64,000 bases of DNA from Reichenbachiella ulvae (GTDB taxonomy: Bacteria > Bacteroidota > Bacteroidia > Cytophagales > Cyclobacteriaceae). The position numbers and the translations under genes are program-made. The stretch is taken from positions 3,038,001 to 3,102,000 of the forward strand of contig NZ_JAOYOD010000001.1 in the NCBI RefSeq assembly GCF_025833875.1, written 5' to 3'. The notes below the pieces were generated by a model. That model ran no database searches, was not told where the DNA came from, and was given only the letters and a program-made list of their open reading frames with translations. Shown here piece by piece: positions 53,695 to 61,304 of this stretch; position 1 is the stretch's first letter, and every line of letters begins with the position of its first letter.

Positions 53695-54597
53695 CTAAAA
53701 AATACCGTCAAGCGAGATCTCCTCTTTCAGGAGATAGCTATTGGTGTCGCTTAGATTGAATTCTATGTTAACAATAGTTCCCGGAAAAAAGTTTTCAAAA
53801 ATGTGAGTGGATATAGCACCACGACGCGACTCCCAATAACCATCTGACGAAATAATCTGCACTTTACCATTGTTCTCCTGTATAAATTTGAACATAATAT
53901 CCAGCCCCAAACCTCCTGAGATATTGCCTGTTTTAGTTGTATTTCCATACTGCAAGGCCCACACTATAGCCTCGACACCTGACAATGGCTGATTAAGATA
54001 TTCTTTGACATTTTTTTTGATTGTGATCCCCATATCTACTATGGTGATATCCAGGCGAGCAGGAATTTTCTGTGGAAAATACTGCCCACAGGTATGGAGT
54101 AGGTCACAGTTGCCATGCGTACGGGCATTTTCGTAGAGCTCAAAGATACTTTCACTGATTTTTTTACCAAGAGCTGGGGAGTGACTGGGAAAATCCGGCT
54201 TGGCGAGCATTTCATTTTTGATATAAGTCATAAACGCTCCATCTGCTGTAGGGTTGAATTTTTGATAAGAGACAGTCGTATTGTATTGGTCATGCATTCC
54301 GAAATGGCCGAAATCGCACAAGAATTTATTCTTTTGGAGAATGGTTTTGATGCTACCTCCAATATTAGTGACATCAAAGGACTTTCCATTTTTCAACAAC
54401 AATTCCCTAATTGCCCCCAAAACAGCACACAGGTTGGCCTCAAACCAGGTGGTACGCCGAAAATCAAAAAACACCCGCTTGGCATCAGATGTATTGGCTT
54501 GATGATACAAGTCTATCAGACAAGCATAACCTGTATGATTGCTTTCGATTCTGCTCGGCATGAGCAGGGTAAGTATGTCTCCTTTCTGTATCAACAC
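53695..54597 (-). CDS. STAS-like plus GHKL ATPase (HATPase) protein
   Basis: Cytoplasmic protein of 300 residues starting at GTG 54597. The N-terminal part (about 1-100) looks like a STAS fold (ILTLLMPS strand, RVFFDFRRTTWFEANLCAVLGAI). The C-terminal part is a GHKL ATPase: N-box ELYENARTHG (153-162, N157), G1 box DMGITI (188-193) and G2 box GGLGLDIM (228-235). There is no His phospho-acceptor or sensor domain, so it resembles the anti-sigma kinases SpoIIAB/RsbT and not a sensor kinase. It leads the set HATPase, DUF4325 STAS, PIN. It could bind or phosphorylate the STAS protein and thereby control the PIN protein; this is inference. Confidence 0.75.
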   Translation of the reverse strand: MLIQKGDILTLLMPSRIESNHTGYACLIDLYHQANTSDAKRVFFDFRRTTWFEANLCAVLGAIRELLLKNGKSFDVTNIGGSIKTILQKNKFLCDFGHFGMHDQYNTTVSYQKFNPTADGAFMTYIKNEMLAKPDFPSHSPALGKKISESIFELYENARTHGNCDLLHTCGQYFPQKIPARLDITIVDMGITIKKNVKEYLNQPLSGVEAIVWALQYGNTTKTGNISGGLGLDIMFKFIQENNGKVQIISSDGYWESRRGAISTHIFENFFPGTIVNIEFNLSDTNSYLLKEEISLDGIF

Positions 54598-54685
54598 ATG
54601 TGGGGTTTAATCCCCGAAAATAATCAAAAACAGTGTTACCAATTTCTTGATGTTATTAAACCTCACTCTGCACATCCCCTGTCTG

Positions 54686-54780
54686 AATCACGGATTTGCA
54701 CGGATTGCTCTGATTCCACAGATTTAGCCACTCCACAGATCAACATCCGTGTCATCCTATCATCTGTGTAATCTGTGATG
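54686..54780. repeat. CACGGATT/CACAGATT-type low-complexity repeat
   Basis: Degenerate short repeats (ATCACGGATT, GCACGGATT, CCACAGATT, CCACAGATC, ATCCGTGTC, TCTGTGTAATCTGTGATG) in both orientations. This is a common form of intergenic repeat in Bacteroidota. It runs into the last codons of hsdS and could have served for recombination. Confidence 0.5.
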
Positions 54781-55480
54781 CAGACAATCTCACCCGCCCA
54801 CTAATCAACTGCGGTAGCAAGGCATCCCGTAGCTGGGTGAGAGTTAAGATTTGTTTTTGATTCGCATCTTGTTTTTTATAAACTGAATGAAGTTGTAGAT
54901 CCATAATTTCTTGTATCTCATTTGAAGCAAGTAAAACATTAACCTCAGATAGTCTAGCTCTACTCAGTTCTGTTTGCCCAGTACTACCTTCCCCCATATC
55001 TTCAATAAACTTTTCAATGGAAAAGATGATTCCATTAAAGTAATTAGAACATACTTTCTCGGTATCAGGCCTGAGTACTGTGACATGAGAATCTATTGTT
55101 GTAGGTTCTGACAAGGATTTGATATTTGCTACACGTCCAAGAGTTCCTGTACCTGTGGAATTCACAACCATATCTCCAACTTGAAGTAACCTACCATCCA
55201 CTTTCTTTTTGGTAGGATCATTTCTTCTGCCAAGAGAAAAATCAACTTCGTGATTTCTAATACATTTTTGATTTAACACTAAGACACCTCCCTCTTCGAT
55301 ATATTTCGGTGAAATACCTCTTCTCAGCTCAGTTGTAATTTCTCCCAAAGCTTTCACCTCCCACCCCTCAGGGATCCACTTGCCCAGTGTCTCATTGTAC
55401 TCAAACGAACTGGGAAACTGTGCGGCAAGTTCGGGGTTGGTGTGGCGTATCTGATTATGAGTCATATATAGTAGAAACAT
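54752..55480 (-). CDS. hsdS: Half-length type I restriction specificity subunit (single TRD)
   Basis: Protein of 242 residues, while full HsdS is about 400 with two target-recognition domains (TRDs). It begins with a short leader (an alternative ATG lies at 55465), then PSSFEYNETLGKWIPEGWEV, one TRD (about 40-185; GVLVLNQKCIRNHEVDFS, GDMVVNSTGTGTLGRV, EGSTGQTELSRARLSEVNV) and the conserved helical spacer ending in LRDALLPQLISGRVRLS. The upstream region holds neither hsdM nor another TRD; instead a plus-strand repressor gene begins 192 bp away. It could be a truncated gene or a half-subunit that dimerises as a few single-TRD HsdS proteins do. Without HsdM it cannot methylate. Confidence 0.88.
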   Translation of the reverse strand: MFLLYMTHNQIRHTNPELAAQFPSSFEYNETLGKWIPEGWEVKALGEITTELRRGISPKYIEEGGVLVLNQKCIRNHEVDFSLGRRNDPTKKKVDGRLLQVGDMVVNSTGTGTLGRVANIKSLSEPTTIDSHVTVLRPDTEKVCSNYFNGIIFSIEKFIEDMGEGSTGQTELSRARLSEVNVLLASNEIQEIMDLQLHSVYKKQDANQKQILTLTQLRDALLPQLISGRVRLSASQITQMIG

Positions 55481-55625
55481 ATCTATCTCTATTACAATAT
55501 TTTATAACCATACGCCAATAAACCACTCGGGATACACTCGGATATTTCATCTGTATATAAGATAAAACTTACTATTACTCGGAAATAATAAAATCAAAAA
55601 CCTCCTGTATCCAATTCATAGTAAT

Positions 55626-55633
55626 TACATTTG
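55626..55633 (+). promoter_or_regulatory. Candidate -7 box (TACATTTG) of the repressor-like gene
   Basis: Matches the Bacteroidota -7 consensus TAnnTTTG, 41 bp before the ATG at 55675. No good TTTG -33 box at the usual spacing was found. Confidence 0.35.
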
Positions 55634-55674
55634 GTTACATTACAAACTACTTAATTACAATTGTTTTACTATTG

Positions 55675-56451
55675 ATGAATTATCAAATAAACGAAATTAA
55701 AGAGAACTCGAATCAACAGGCTTTAGAAAGACTCAAGCAACTCATTGTAAACCTTGGCTTATCTAAAGCAGAGTTTGCTAGAAAATTAGGTTATAAATCC
55801 CCTCACCCAATTTATATGATCTTGAATGGATCAAACAAAATCTCTAATTCGTTCATCAGAAAATTGGAACTTTCTACCCTTAGAGTAAACACTGAATGGC
55901 TGCTTCATGGAGATGGAGAAATGAGAACCAAAGAAATTTTAAACCTCCAATATGGCAATGAGGTATTTCATAATGGAAGAGTGATTTATCCCCGTCGACT
56001 ATCTAAGCATCAAGTGCTTATTTTGGCATTAAAATTTGCAGAATTAATTTACGATTCTCCTGAAGATTATTACTTCACCATTGAAGTGCAATCAATATCT
56101 AAATTTGGTCTGGGATTTGTTTTTACAAAATTCAGCTCAGATCCAGACCCTAAATTTGATGAGGTAACTTATGCCGGAATTATGCATTATGTTAACATTA
56201 ACCCGGAGTGGAAGATTACTGGGTATTATGATTCATGGAGAAACTCCCAAGAAACTGCACGCTGTCAAAATTTATTAAATGATCAAGTAATGGATGAATT
56301 TGATTCAGTGATAAGAAAGTATCTTCTTGATTTACATGAAAATTTTGAATTCCCTGAGAAGGATTTATTCAAATCAAGCATTACCTCACATGAAGGTTTT
56401 ATTACAATTTATGAGAATTTGCCAAGAGACCATAGTTCACGACCGTCATGA
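55675..56451 (+). CDS. Phage-repressor-like HTH protein of unknown role
   Basis: Protein of 258 residues (frame opens with a TTG at 55672, ATG at 55675 preferred). The N-terminal 15-70 is an XRE/CI-type helix-turn-helix (LGLSKAEFARKLGYKSPHPIYMILNG), followed by a segment VNTEWLLHGDGEM typical of phage repressors that sense cell state. The C-terminal 170 residues (YFTIEVQSISKFGLGFVFTKF and so on) have no recognised motif and no LexA-type Ser/Lys protease pair that I can see. It stands alone on the plus strand next to the truncated hsdS, facing away, and ends in a strong terminator. It may be a leftover regulator of an integrated element. Confidence 0.7.
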   Translation: MNYQINEIKENSNQQALERLKQLIVNLGLSKAEFARKLGYKSPHPIYMILNGSNKISNSFIRKLELSTLRVNTEWLLHGDGEMRTKEILNLQYGNEVFHNGRVIYPRRLSKHQVLILALKFAELIYDSPEDYYFTIEVQSISKFGLGFVFTKFSSDPDPKFDEVTYAGIMHYVNINPEWKITGYYDSWRNSQETARCQNLLNDQVMDEFDSVIRKYLLDLHENFEFPEKDLFKSSITSHEGFITIYENLPRDHSSRPS

Positions 56452-56580
56452 TTGCAAACTCTACAAAACATAAGATTGATTTACCTCCTTATCACTCATT
56501 AAAGTCCCCCCTGAAAAACAGCAGTATTCCCTTTGCTCATAATGATAATTGCAGTTCACTGATCATTCCTATGATTACAA

Positions 56581-56620
56581 AAAAGCCGAAAGCAAATCCC
56601 ATATTTTGCTTTCGGCTTTT
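56581..56620. terminator. Bidirectional terminator, perfect 16-bp stem
   Basis: AAAAGCCGAAAGCAAA and its exact complement with an 8-nt loop give a G/C stem with T-tracts in both directions. It lies 129 bp after the repressor-like gene and would also stop minus-strand reading from the RHS side. Confidence 0.85.
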
Positions 56621-56795
56621 GAAGATCATCATACAGCAGGCATTTCATCCGCGTTCCGAACGGACAGGAAAGCTCCACATTTCAGGTTCTCAACCTTCAT
56701 TTACGCATATCCACCATGCAGAGCATGGCGGGAACGGGGACTGTCGATAGATTCAGTACTCGCCAGAAGCGAGCACCAGGGGGGACCTAGCATGA
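56621..56795. other. GC-rich non-coding tail with small palindromes
   Basis: No gene. Short inverted repeats are seen (CCATGCAGAGCATGG; CTCGC-5-GCGAG). Its composition differs from the A/T-rich genes on its right. Confidence 0.4.
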
Positions 56796-57215
56796 TCATA
56801 AATCTATTTTAACTTTATCAAGAATATTCCTATATTTATTAAGATTCTCTTTGCTTCTATAATATATCTTTATTGATAAATCAATATCCCGATAAACATC
56901 TTCCTGCCAGTAACGATATCCATCTCCCTTCATTCCAAGGCATCTATAGACTAATTGATTATCTATTTCCAAAGTATCAATCTTATAAACATTTTTTTTC
57001 ATCGACGGGCGACGAACATTTGATACACATTGAACAGTAATTGCAGTTGTATCAGAAAAGGAAAAATCAAAAAACGTCCCTTCTTCTACATAGTCTTCAG
57101 AATACACATAATCATCAAATGGGATATTCAATCTAACAGTAAATCCTTGACCTTTTAATGCGTAATCATGATCCTGAGATAGGAAAAAAAATATTAATAG
57201 TAACAAACACCTCAT
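56796..57215 (-). CDS. Small exported protein after the RHS tip, putative immunity protein
   Basis: Protein of 139 residues with a short hydrophobic N-terminus (MRCLLLLIFFFLS), perhaps a signal peptide. The remainder is beta-rich (FTVRLNIPFDDYVYSEDYVEEG) and ends in a Lys-rich helix. No family recognised. It starts 5 bp after the stop of the RHS tip gene on the same strand; the gene after an RHS toxin end is usually its immunity protein, so that role is inferred from position alone. Confidence 0.55.
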   Translation of the reverse strand: MRCLLLLIFFFLSQDHDYALKGQGFTVRLNIPFDDYVYSEDYVEEGTFFDFSFSDTTAITVQCVSNVRRPSMKKNVYKIDTLEIDNQLVYRCLGMKGDGYRYWQEDVYRDIDLSIKIYYRSKENLNKYRNILDKVKIDL

Positions 57216-57220
57216 ATACT

Positions 57221-58189
57221 CTACTTATTTCTGTCCTGAATAAATTTAATAGTTAATTTCTCTACCTTTTCAATATGTTCTGCAAGTTCCTTATTTAAAT
57301 CAATTCTTTCATCCTCTCCGGTCTCCACAGAGAATTGTTTAACGTAATCATGACCGTAAACATCGGAATCGCCACCAGATTTATGAAAGAAATAACCATG
57401 ACCATAGGCTTCATGAGAAGTTGTAACAGACTGGTTATCTTTTGATAACCCTCCATTCACCATAATCAAATGAGGTTTGGTTTTAGTACCTTCTGACGCT
57501 TTAAACATACCTGCTTTACCAGTTACAAACTCTCCATTTATCTCAATAATTCCTCCAAATGCATTTTCTGCACCAGTAAAAACACGAGCATCCTCATATT
57601 TTGAATTATGAAATTCTCCAACGTCATTTGATGTTACTATAGCGTAGTTATCTTTAGATTGTACCAGAGCATTTAAATCTTTAAAGTTCTCACTTACATC
57701 ACCGTTCATTTTTCTAATTCCTCGCCTCATTGCACCTCGTCTAATTTCACCATTTCGTTTAAATTTTACATATTGAGCTTCGTTTTCACTCACAGTATTT
57801 TTAACCATTTCTTGATCTCCTTGTTTTTCAACACTAACTCTCATTCCGTCTGGATCAATAAAACGAACTGGATTATTAATTGCGTATACGTATGACGACC
57901 AATCCATATACTTCTCAGCTAACGGGTCAACATTATTCCACCTTCCAAGAGCAGGTGTATACATCCTAGCTCCATAATCATACCAATCCGTCTCCTGCTG
58001 AACTTCCTTTCCATTATAAAGATACTTATTATCTCCATCAATGTTAGGGTGTCCGAAGGTCATCCCAAAAGGCGAATAATCTACGTAAAAAATCTGGCTG
58101 TCATTTTTTTCCTCTAGGCAGGAATTAATTCTGAGAGGCGATTTTTCTATGCCTTCTTCATGGTAATATGTGAGTTTTCTACAGCCCAT
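57221..58189 (-). CDS. Orphan RHS core tip with putative metallopeptidase toxin domain
   Basis: Protein of 322 residues that starts [12 protein letters not shown], a form often seen for stand-alone RHS tips in Bacteroidota. The RHS repeat-associated core (about 33-115) has [36 protein letters not shown] and [12 protein letters not shown]. The variable C-terminal part (about 120-322) contains [13 protein letters not shown] (257-269), which suggests a zinc-binding HExxxH-type peptidase or fold remnant. There are no YD repeats upstream, so the full RHS shell is missing; it is either a displaced tip cassette or a truncated gene. The putative immunity gene follows. Delivery route unknown. Confidence 0.8.
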   Translation of the reverse strand: MGCRKLTYYHEEGIEKSPLRINSCLEEKNDSQIFYVDYSPFGMTFGHPNIDGDNKYLYNGKEVQQETDWYDYGARMYTPALGRWNNVDPLAEKYMDWSSYVYAINNPVRFIDPDGMRVSVEKQGDQEMVKNTVSENEAQYVKFKRNGEIRRGAMRRGIRKMNGDVSENFKDLNALVQSKDNYAIVTSNDVGEFHNSKYEDARVFTGAENAFGGIIEINGEFVTGKAGMFKASEGTKTKPHLIMVNGGLSKDNQSVTTSHEAYGHGYFFHKSGGDSDVYGHDYVKQFSVETGEDERIDLNKELAEHIEKVEKLTIKFIQDRNK

Positions 58190-59360
58190 TATCGAAGGTT
58201 CTAAGATAGATTATTTCGGGGGCAATACAATGTTCAGTGGTCGCAGTTATAAGGTGTTCAGCACATGCATTCAGTCAGGCAGGGCAATAAAACCCGCCAA
58301 GCTGCTTTCGCTATTTCCAGCCCTTAAGCTTGTCACGTTTTTTGCTTTCCTGTTCCCTGTCGGCACTTCCTTAAAATGCATGAGCTTCACCAGCGTTTGG
58401 GCTCGCTGCGTTCTGTTCGGCAGCCGTGTTGCACACCGCTTTCTCACGGCTCGCGTGCTTCGCAAAAAGGATAACTGCGATTTTGATTACTGCTCAATGC
58501 AGGATTGAAGACTAACGCCCTACGGTTGTTTCATTTTTATGATCGATGCAAAAAATCAGTTAATGATTGAAGGGCATTTTTCACATCAATCATAAAAACG
58601 TTTTACCCTCTCCGTAGTGAAGAAAGACGTTTTTTTGGAGGACAAAAGACATTGGCTGATCTCTATTCTTTGCACAATCGTAGTTGGCTTTTGTCATTCA
58701 AAAAAATGATCCAACCGAACCACTAAACTTGATTGGGGCAGGATGTTATTAGAGGGCGGAAGGTTGCACATTCTTTCTTCTCTTTAACCGTAAACGTCTT
58801 TTTATGCAGTATCTAAAAGCCCCTGAGATCAGGGGTTGGGGTCGATTCCGCAAGCGTGGGGAAAAGGCAGAACCCTAATATGCCCATTCGGATTGCACTG
58901 GTTTTCATTCGAAGCACTTCCGTTGATTGACCGCTAAACTTCCTTCGAAGCTCGGCATATTTGGGGGCTGACTGTGCGGTGGCTAAATAGTGGAGCAAGG
59001 AAAAGGATACGGTGATACCTATTTATGCTCTCCTTTTCGGAGTGCAATTTTAATAATTAACTGATCACGGTATCCTTTTCCTTGTGGAACGGTTTAAGGC
59101 GTGAGGATTTGCTTTTATCATTTTTCGGATGCGTTAGCACCTGAACGGCTGGTGCTACAGGGCTATGGGCGGTAGATGCGGATAAACATGGCGACTCTGG
59201 TGACTGCCCAGATAAACACTTGCCGAAGGCTCCTATTTGGGTCTGGGCAGGCAGAGTAAGAGCGCGCCCGGAGGGCACCTATAAATGTACCAATGTTTCG
59301 GATTGCACTACACTTTCCCCAGCGACCAAAGGGAGACTGGCTGCTAACCTTTCGGCCTTA
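58190..59360. other. 1.17-kb non-coding, palindrome-rich region of the mobile element
   Basis: No convincing gene on either strand. It is GC-rich in patches and holds several inverted repeats: CCCCTGA-2-TCAGGGG (58820-58835), a 21-bp pair at 58996/59064, and a looser pair of AAAACGT / ACGTCTTTTT-type arms near 58593 and 58788. Lying next to two tyrosine recombinases, it may contain attachment or recombination sites. Confidence 0.5.
58996..59084. repeat. 21-bp inverted repeat with 47-nt spacer
   Basis: Arms 58996-59016 and 59064-59084 are reverse complements over 21 positions with one mismatch (core AAGGAAAAGGATAC). This is too regular for chance and sits 280 bp from the recombinase genes. 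Confidence 0.65.
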
Positions 59361-60284
59361 TCAGCCAAGCGGATGGAACTGCTGGACTTCTTCTGCCAGA
59401 CCTTCCATTTCGTTCTCTAAAAAGCTTTCTGTACTGCTGATGTAACGATGGCCGGCCAGATATTGAACTTCCCTTAGATTGTACATTCTTAGCCATTTGG
59501 TGATCACACTTGCCCTAATCTGTTTGGCATTTTGGACGCTTGGGTTGAGCTTTCTCACCTTAACCATTAACTGAGTCATAAAGTTGCTGAAGCTGTAACA
59601 GTTGCCTCCATCACCTACAAAAAGCTTGTCGGTTTCCTGCTTAGTTTGAGTCGTCCGTTTGGGTTTCATTTCTAATATTAATTGTCTCACTCGAAGCGTA
59701 TAGTCATACATTTCCATGACTTGGTGAGCCTCTAATTTCATTTCCCTGCTGTTGCTTTTGATCCCGCCCGGAACGTCGATTATTCCTTCTCTTAACTTGA
59801 TGTCTTTTACTTCCAGTTTGGCCAGTTCGTCCGTTCTCAACCCCTGATTGACCAGCAGCCCAAGTATTACTTTGTTCCTGATCCCTTTGGGTGTTTCCTC
59901 CTGATAGTTGTTGTAGAGTGCCTGTAATTCGTGGGGTTCTAGTATGTGGTAAAGCACTTTCCTTTTGATGCCTTTGATCTCTATCTCTGAGGCTGGATTA
60001 TTGATGGTTTTCCCTTCCCTGATCAGGTGATCATAAAAGTGCCTGACTGTTCCCATGTAGTGCTGGATCGTCTTTTGGCTCGTTCCTTTTTTAGCCCTGT
60101 ATTTCATGTAAAGCAATAAATCACTGTAGCTAATACTTTCCGCTTCTAGGTTTTCTTTGTCCAACCAATCGCAGTACAGTCTTAGTACAACCATCCGGCT
60201 TTTGATGCTTTTACGGGTGAAGTGTTTTGATTTCAGGTAGCTTTCAAAGCCCTCTTTCGTCTTCTGATAATTGGATGCGGTCAT
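59361..60284 (-). CDS. Tyrosine recombinase-like protein with Phe at the catalytic Tyr
   Basis: Protein of 307 residues from ATG at 60284 (the frame opens with a TTG at 60302). It has the N-terminal SAM-like domain (about 5-95) and a catalytic domain with R150 (NQGLRTDEL), K176 and R257, H279 in AGHRYISS. At the box II His position a Lys is found (KQIR, 254-257), and the nucleophile position holds Phe (STESF, F288; codon TTT) where relatives have STERY. As read it should not cut DNA by the normal mechanism. It overlaps the upstream recombinase gene by 41 bp. It could be an accessory partner of the intact recombinase or a decaying gene. Confidence 0.85.
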   Translation of the reverse strand: MTASNYQKTKEGFESYLKSKHFTRKSIKSRMVVLRLYCDWLDKENLEAESISYSDLLLYMKYRAKKGTSQKTIQHYMGTVRHFYDHLIREGKTINNPASEIEIKGIKRKVLYHILEPHELQALYNNYQEETPKGIRNKVILGLLVNQGLRTDELAKLEVKDIKLREGIIDVPGGIKSNSREMKLEAHQVMEMYDYTLRVRQLILEMKPKRTTQTKQETDKLFVGDGGNCYSFSNFMTQLMVKVRKLNPSVQNAKQIRASVITKWLRMYNLREVQYLAGHRYISSTESFLENEMEGLAEEVQQFHPLG

Positions 60285-61263
60285 GATTCTTGATGTTGTC
60301 AAAAGGCTGTACTCTCTCGATTGGGATTCCTGCTAAGTGGGTGTAGATCTGTGTACTTTCTAAACTGCTATGTCCTAAAAACCTGCTGATGGATTCCAGT
60401 TTCATTCCTGCTTGCAAAAAGTGTGTCGCTATGCTATGCCTGAGCATATGGAGGCCGATTTCCTTTTCTTGTAGTTCAATATTTTCTGTGTGGTATTGCA
60501 GCACTCTCAATCGTATGGTCAGGCTTTGCCCTTGCATCCTTTTGGCATTGGTGTAACCGATGAACAACGCTTCTGTTTTGCTTCCTTTGGTTAGTTCTGG
60601 TCTGTGATCGTAGATGTATTCGGTCAAGTGCTTTAAGTTGGTTTTACTGATGGGGACCAGCCGCTCTTTGTAGTTCTTTCCTTTTCGTACATGCAGGATC
60701 GATCGGTCAAAATTGATGTCCCCAACATCCAAGCTCACGCCTTCATTTCTCCTAAGCCCACATCCGTAAAAGATGGCCAACATTGCCCTGTCCCTTGCCT
60801 GGATCGCCTGGACAGTTTCTATGGATTTGTTCTTGGTGCTGGTAGCTTTTGGGATGGCTGCAAAAAGTTCTTTGATTTCTTCGCCGGTCAGGTAGGTGAG
60901 TTTGGTTTCGGTTTCTTCGTTCTCCAGATTGATTTCAGGGATTTGCAGCCTGCCTACTTTTCGAAGGTATTGGATGAACTTTCTCAGTGCCTGGATGTGC
61001 TTGTTTAGATGGGCTGCACTCAGGCCACCGCCCCGCCTTTGATTGCTTCTTTCTTTGAGTTTCTGATAGTAGCTTTCAATATGATGGATGTCCAGTTCTT
61101 TGATGTTTGTGACTGACCGTTGTTCCAGATAATAAAATAGCTCTCTGATCAGGTTGGGCATGTTGTACACGGTAGACGGTGCATAACCCAACACGTCCAG
61201 CCACTCTCTAAAGCTTTGTTCGAGGTATTTGTAAGAGCTATTTTGGAGGCTTAGTTTTTTCAC
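60244..61263 (-). CDS. Tyrosine recombinase (XerC/D-like), catalytically complete
   Basis: Protein of 339 residues starting at GTG 61263. The SAM-like N-terminal domain (about 10-105) is followed by the catalytic domain with R171 (FYGCGLRRNEG), K194/K196 (VRKGKN), H272 and R275 (LHMLRHSIATH), H298 (LGHSS) and Y307 (STQIYTH); all residues needed for strand exchange are present. It is translationally linked to the Phe-variant recombinase by a 41-bp overlap, and lies 41 bp downstream of the ATPase gene. Paired recombinases plus a further protein recall Tn554-type elements, though here the third protein is an ATPase. No integron-type insert is seen. Confidence 0.9.
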   Translation of the reverse strand: MKKLSLQNSSYKYLEQSFREWLDVLGYAPSTVYNMPNLIRELFYYLEQRSVTNIKELDIHHIESYYQKLKERSNQRRGGGLSAAHLNKHIQALRKFIQYLRKVGRLQIPEINLENEETETKLTYLTGEEIKELFAAIPKATSTKNKSIETVQAIQARDRAMLAIFYGCGLRRNEGVSLDVGDINFDRSILHVRKGKNYKERLVPISKTNLKHLTEYIYDHRPELTKGSKTEALFIGYTNAKRMQGQSLTIRLRVLQYHTENIELQEKEIGLHMLRHSIATHFLQAGMKLESISRFLGHSSLESTQIYTHLAGIPIERVQPFDNIKNHDRIQLSEDERGL

Positions 61264-61278
61264 TCGGTCATACTTTTG

Positions 61279-61295
61279 GTGGACTACTAGTCCAC
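61279..61295. repeat. Short palindrome between ATPase and recombinase genes
   Basis: GTGGACT-3-AGTCCAC, a perfect 7-bp inverted repeat just upstream of the GTG start. It could be a regulatory or weak terminator hairpin. Confidence 0.35.
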
Positions 61296-61304
61296 TGGAT
61301 TTAA

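Noticed and set aside
54115..54771. 218-residue plus-strand frame opposite the HATPase gene
   Set aside because: It is antisense to a gene with clear N, G1 and G2 boxes and shows no domain of its own.
58190..59360. A classical integron with attC array and IntI
   Set aside because: The recombinases show no IntI-specific insert, the palindromes differ from one another and no repeated cassette boundaries were found in the window.
58271..59420. Small frames of 61-112 residues in the palindrome-rich block
   Set aside because: They have low-complexity or Arg/Ser/Pro-biased sequences, no ribosome sites and no family likeness.
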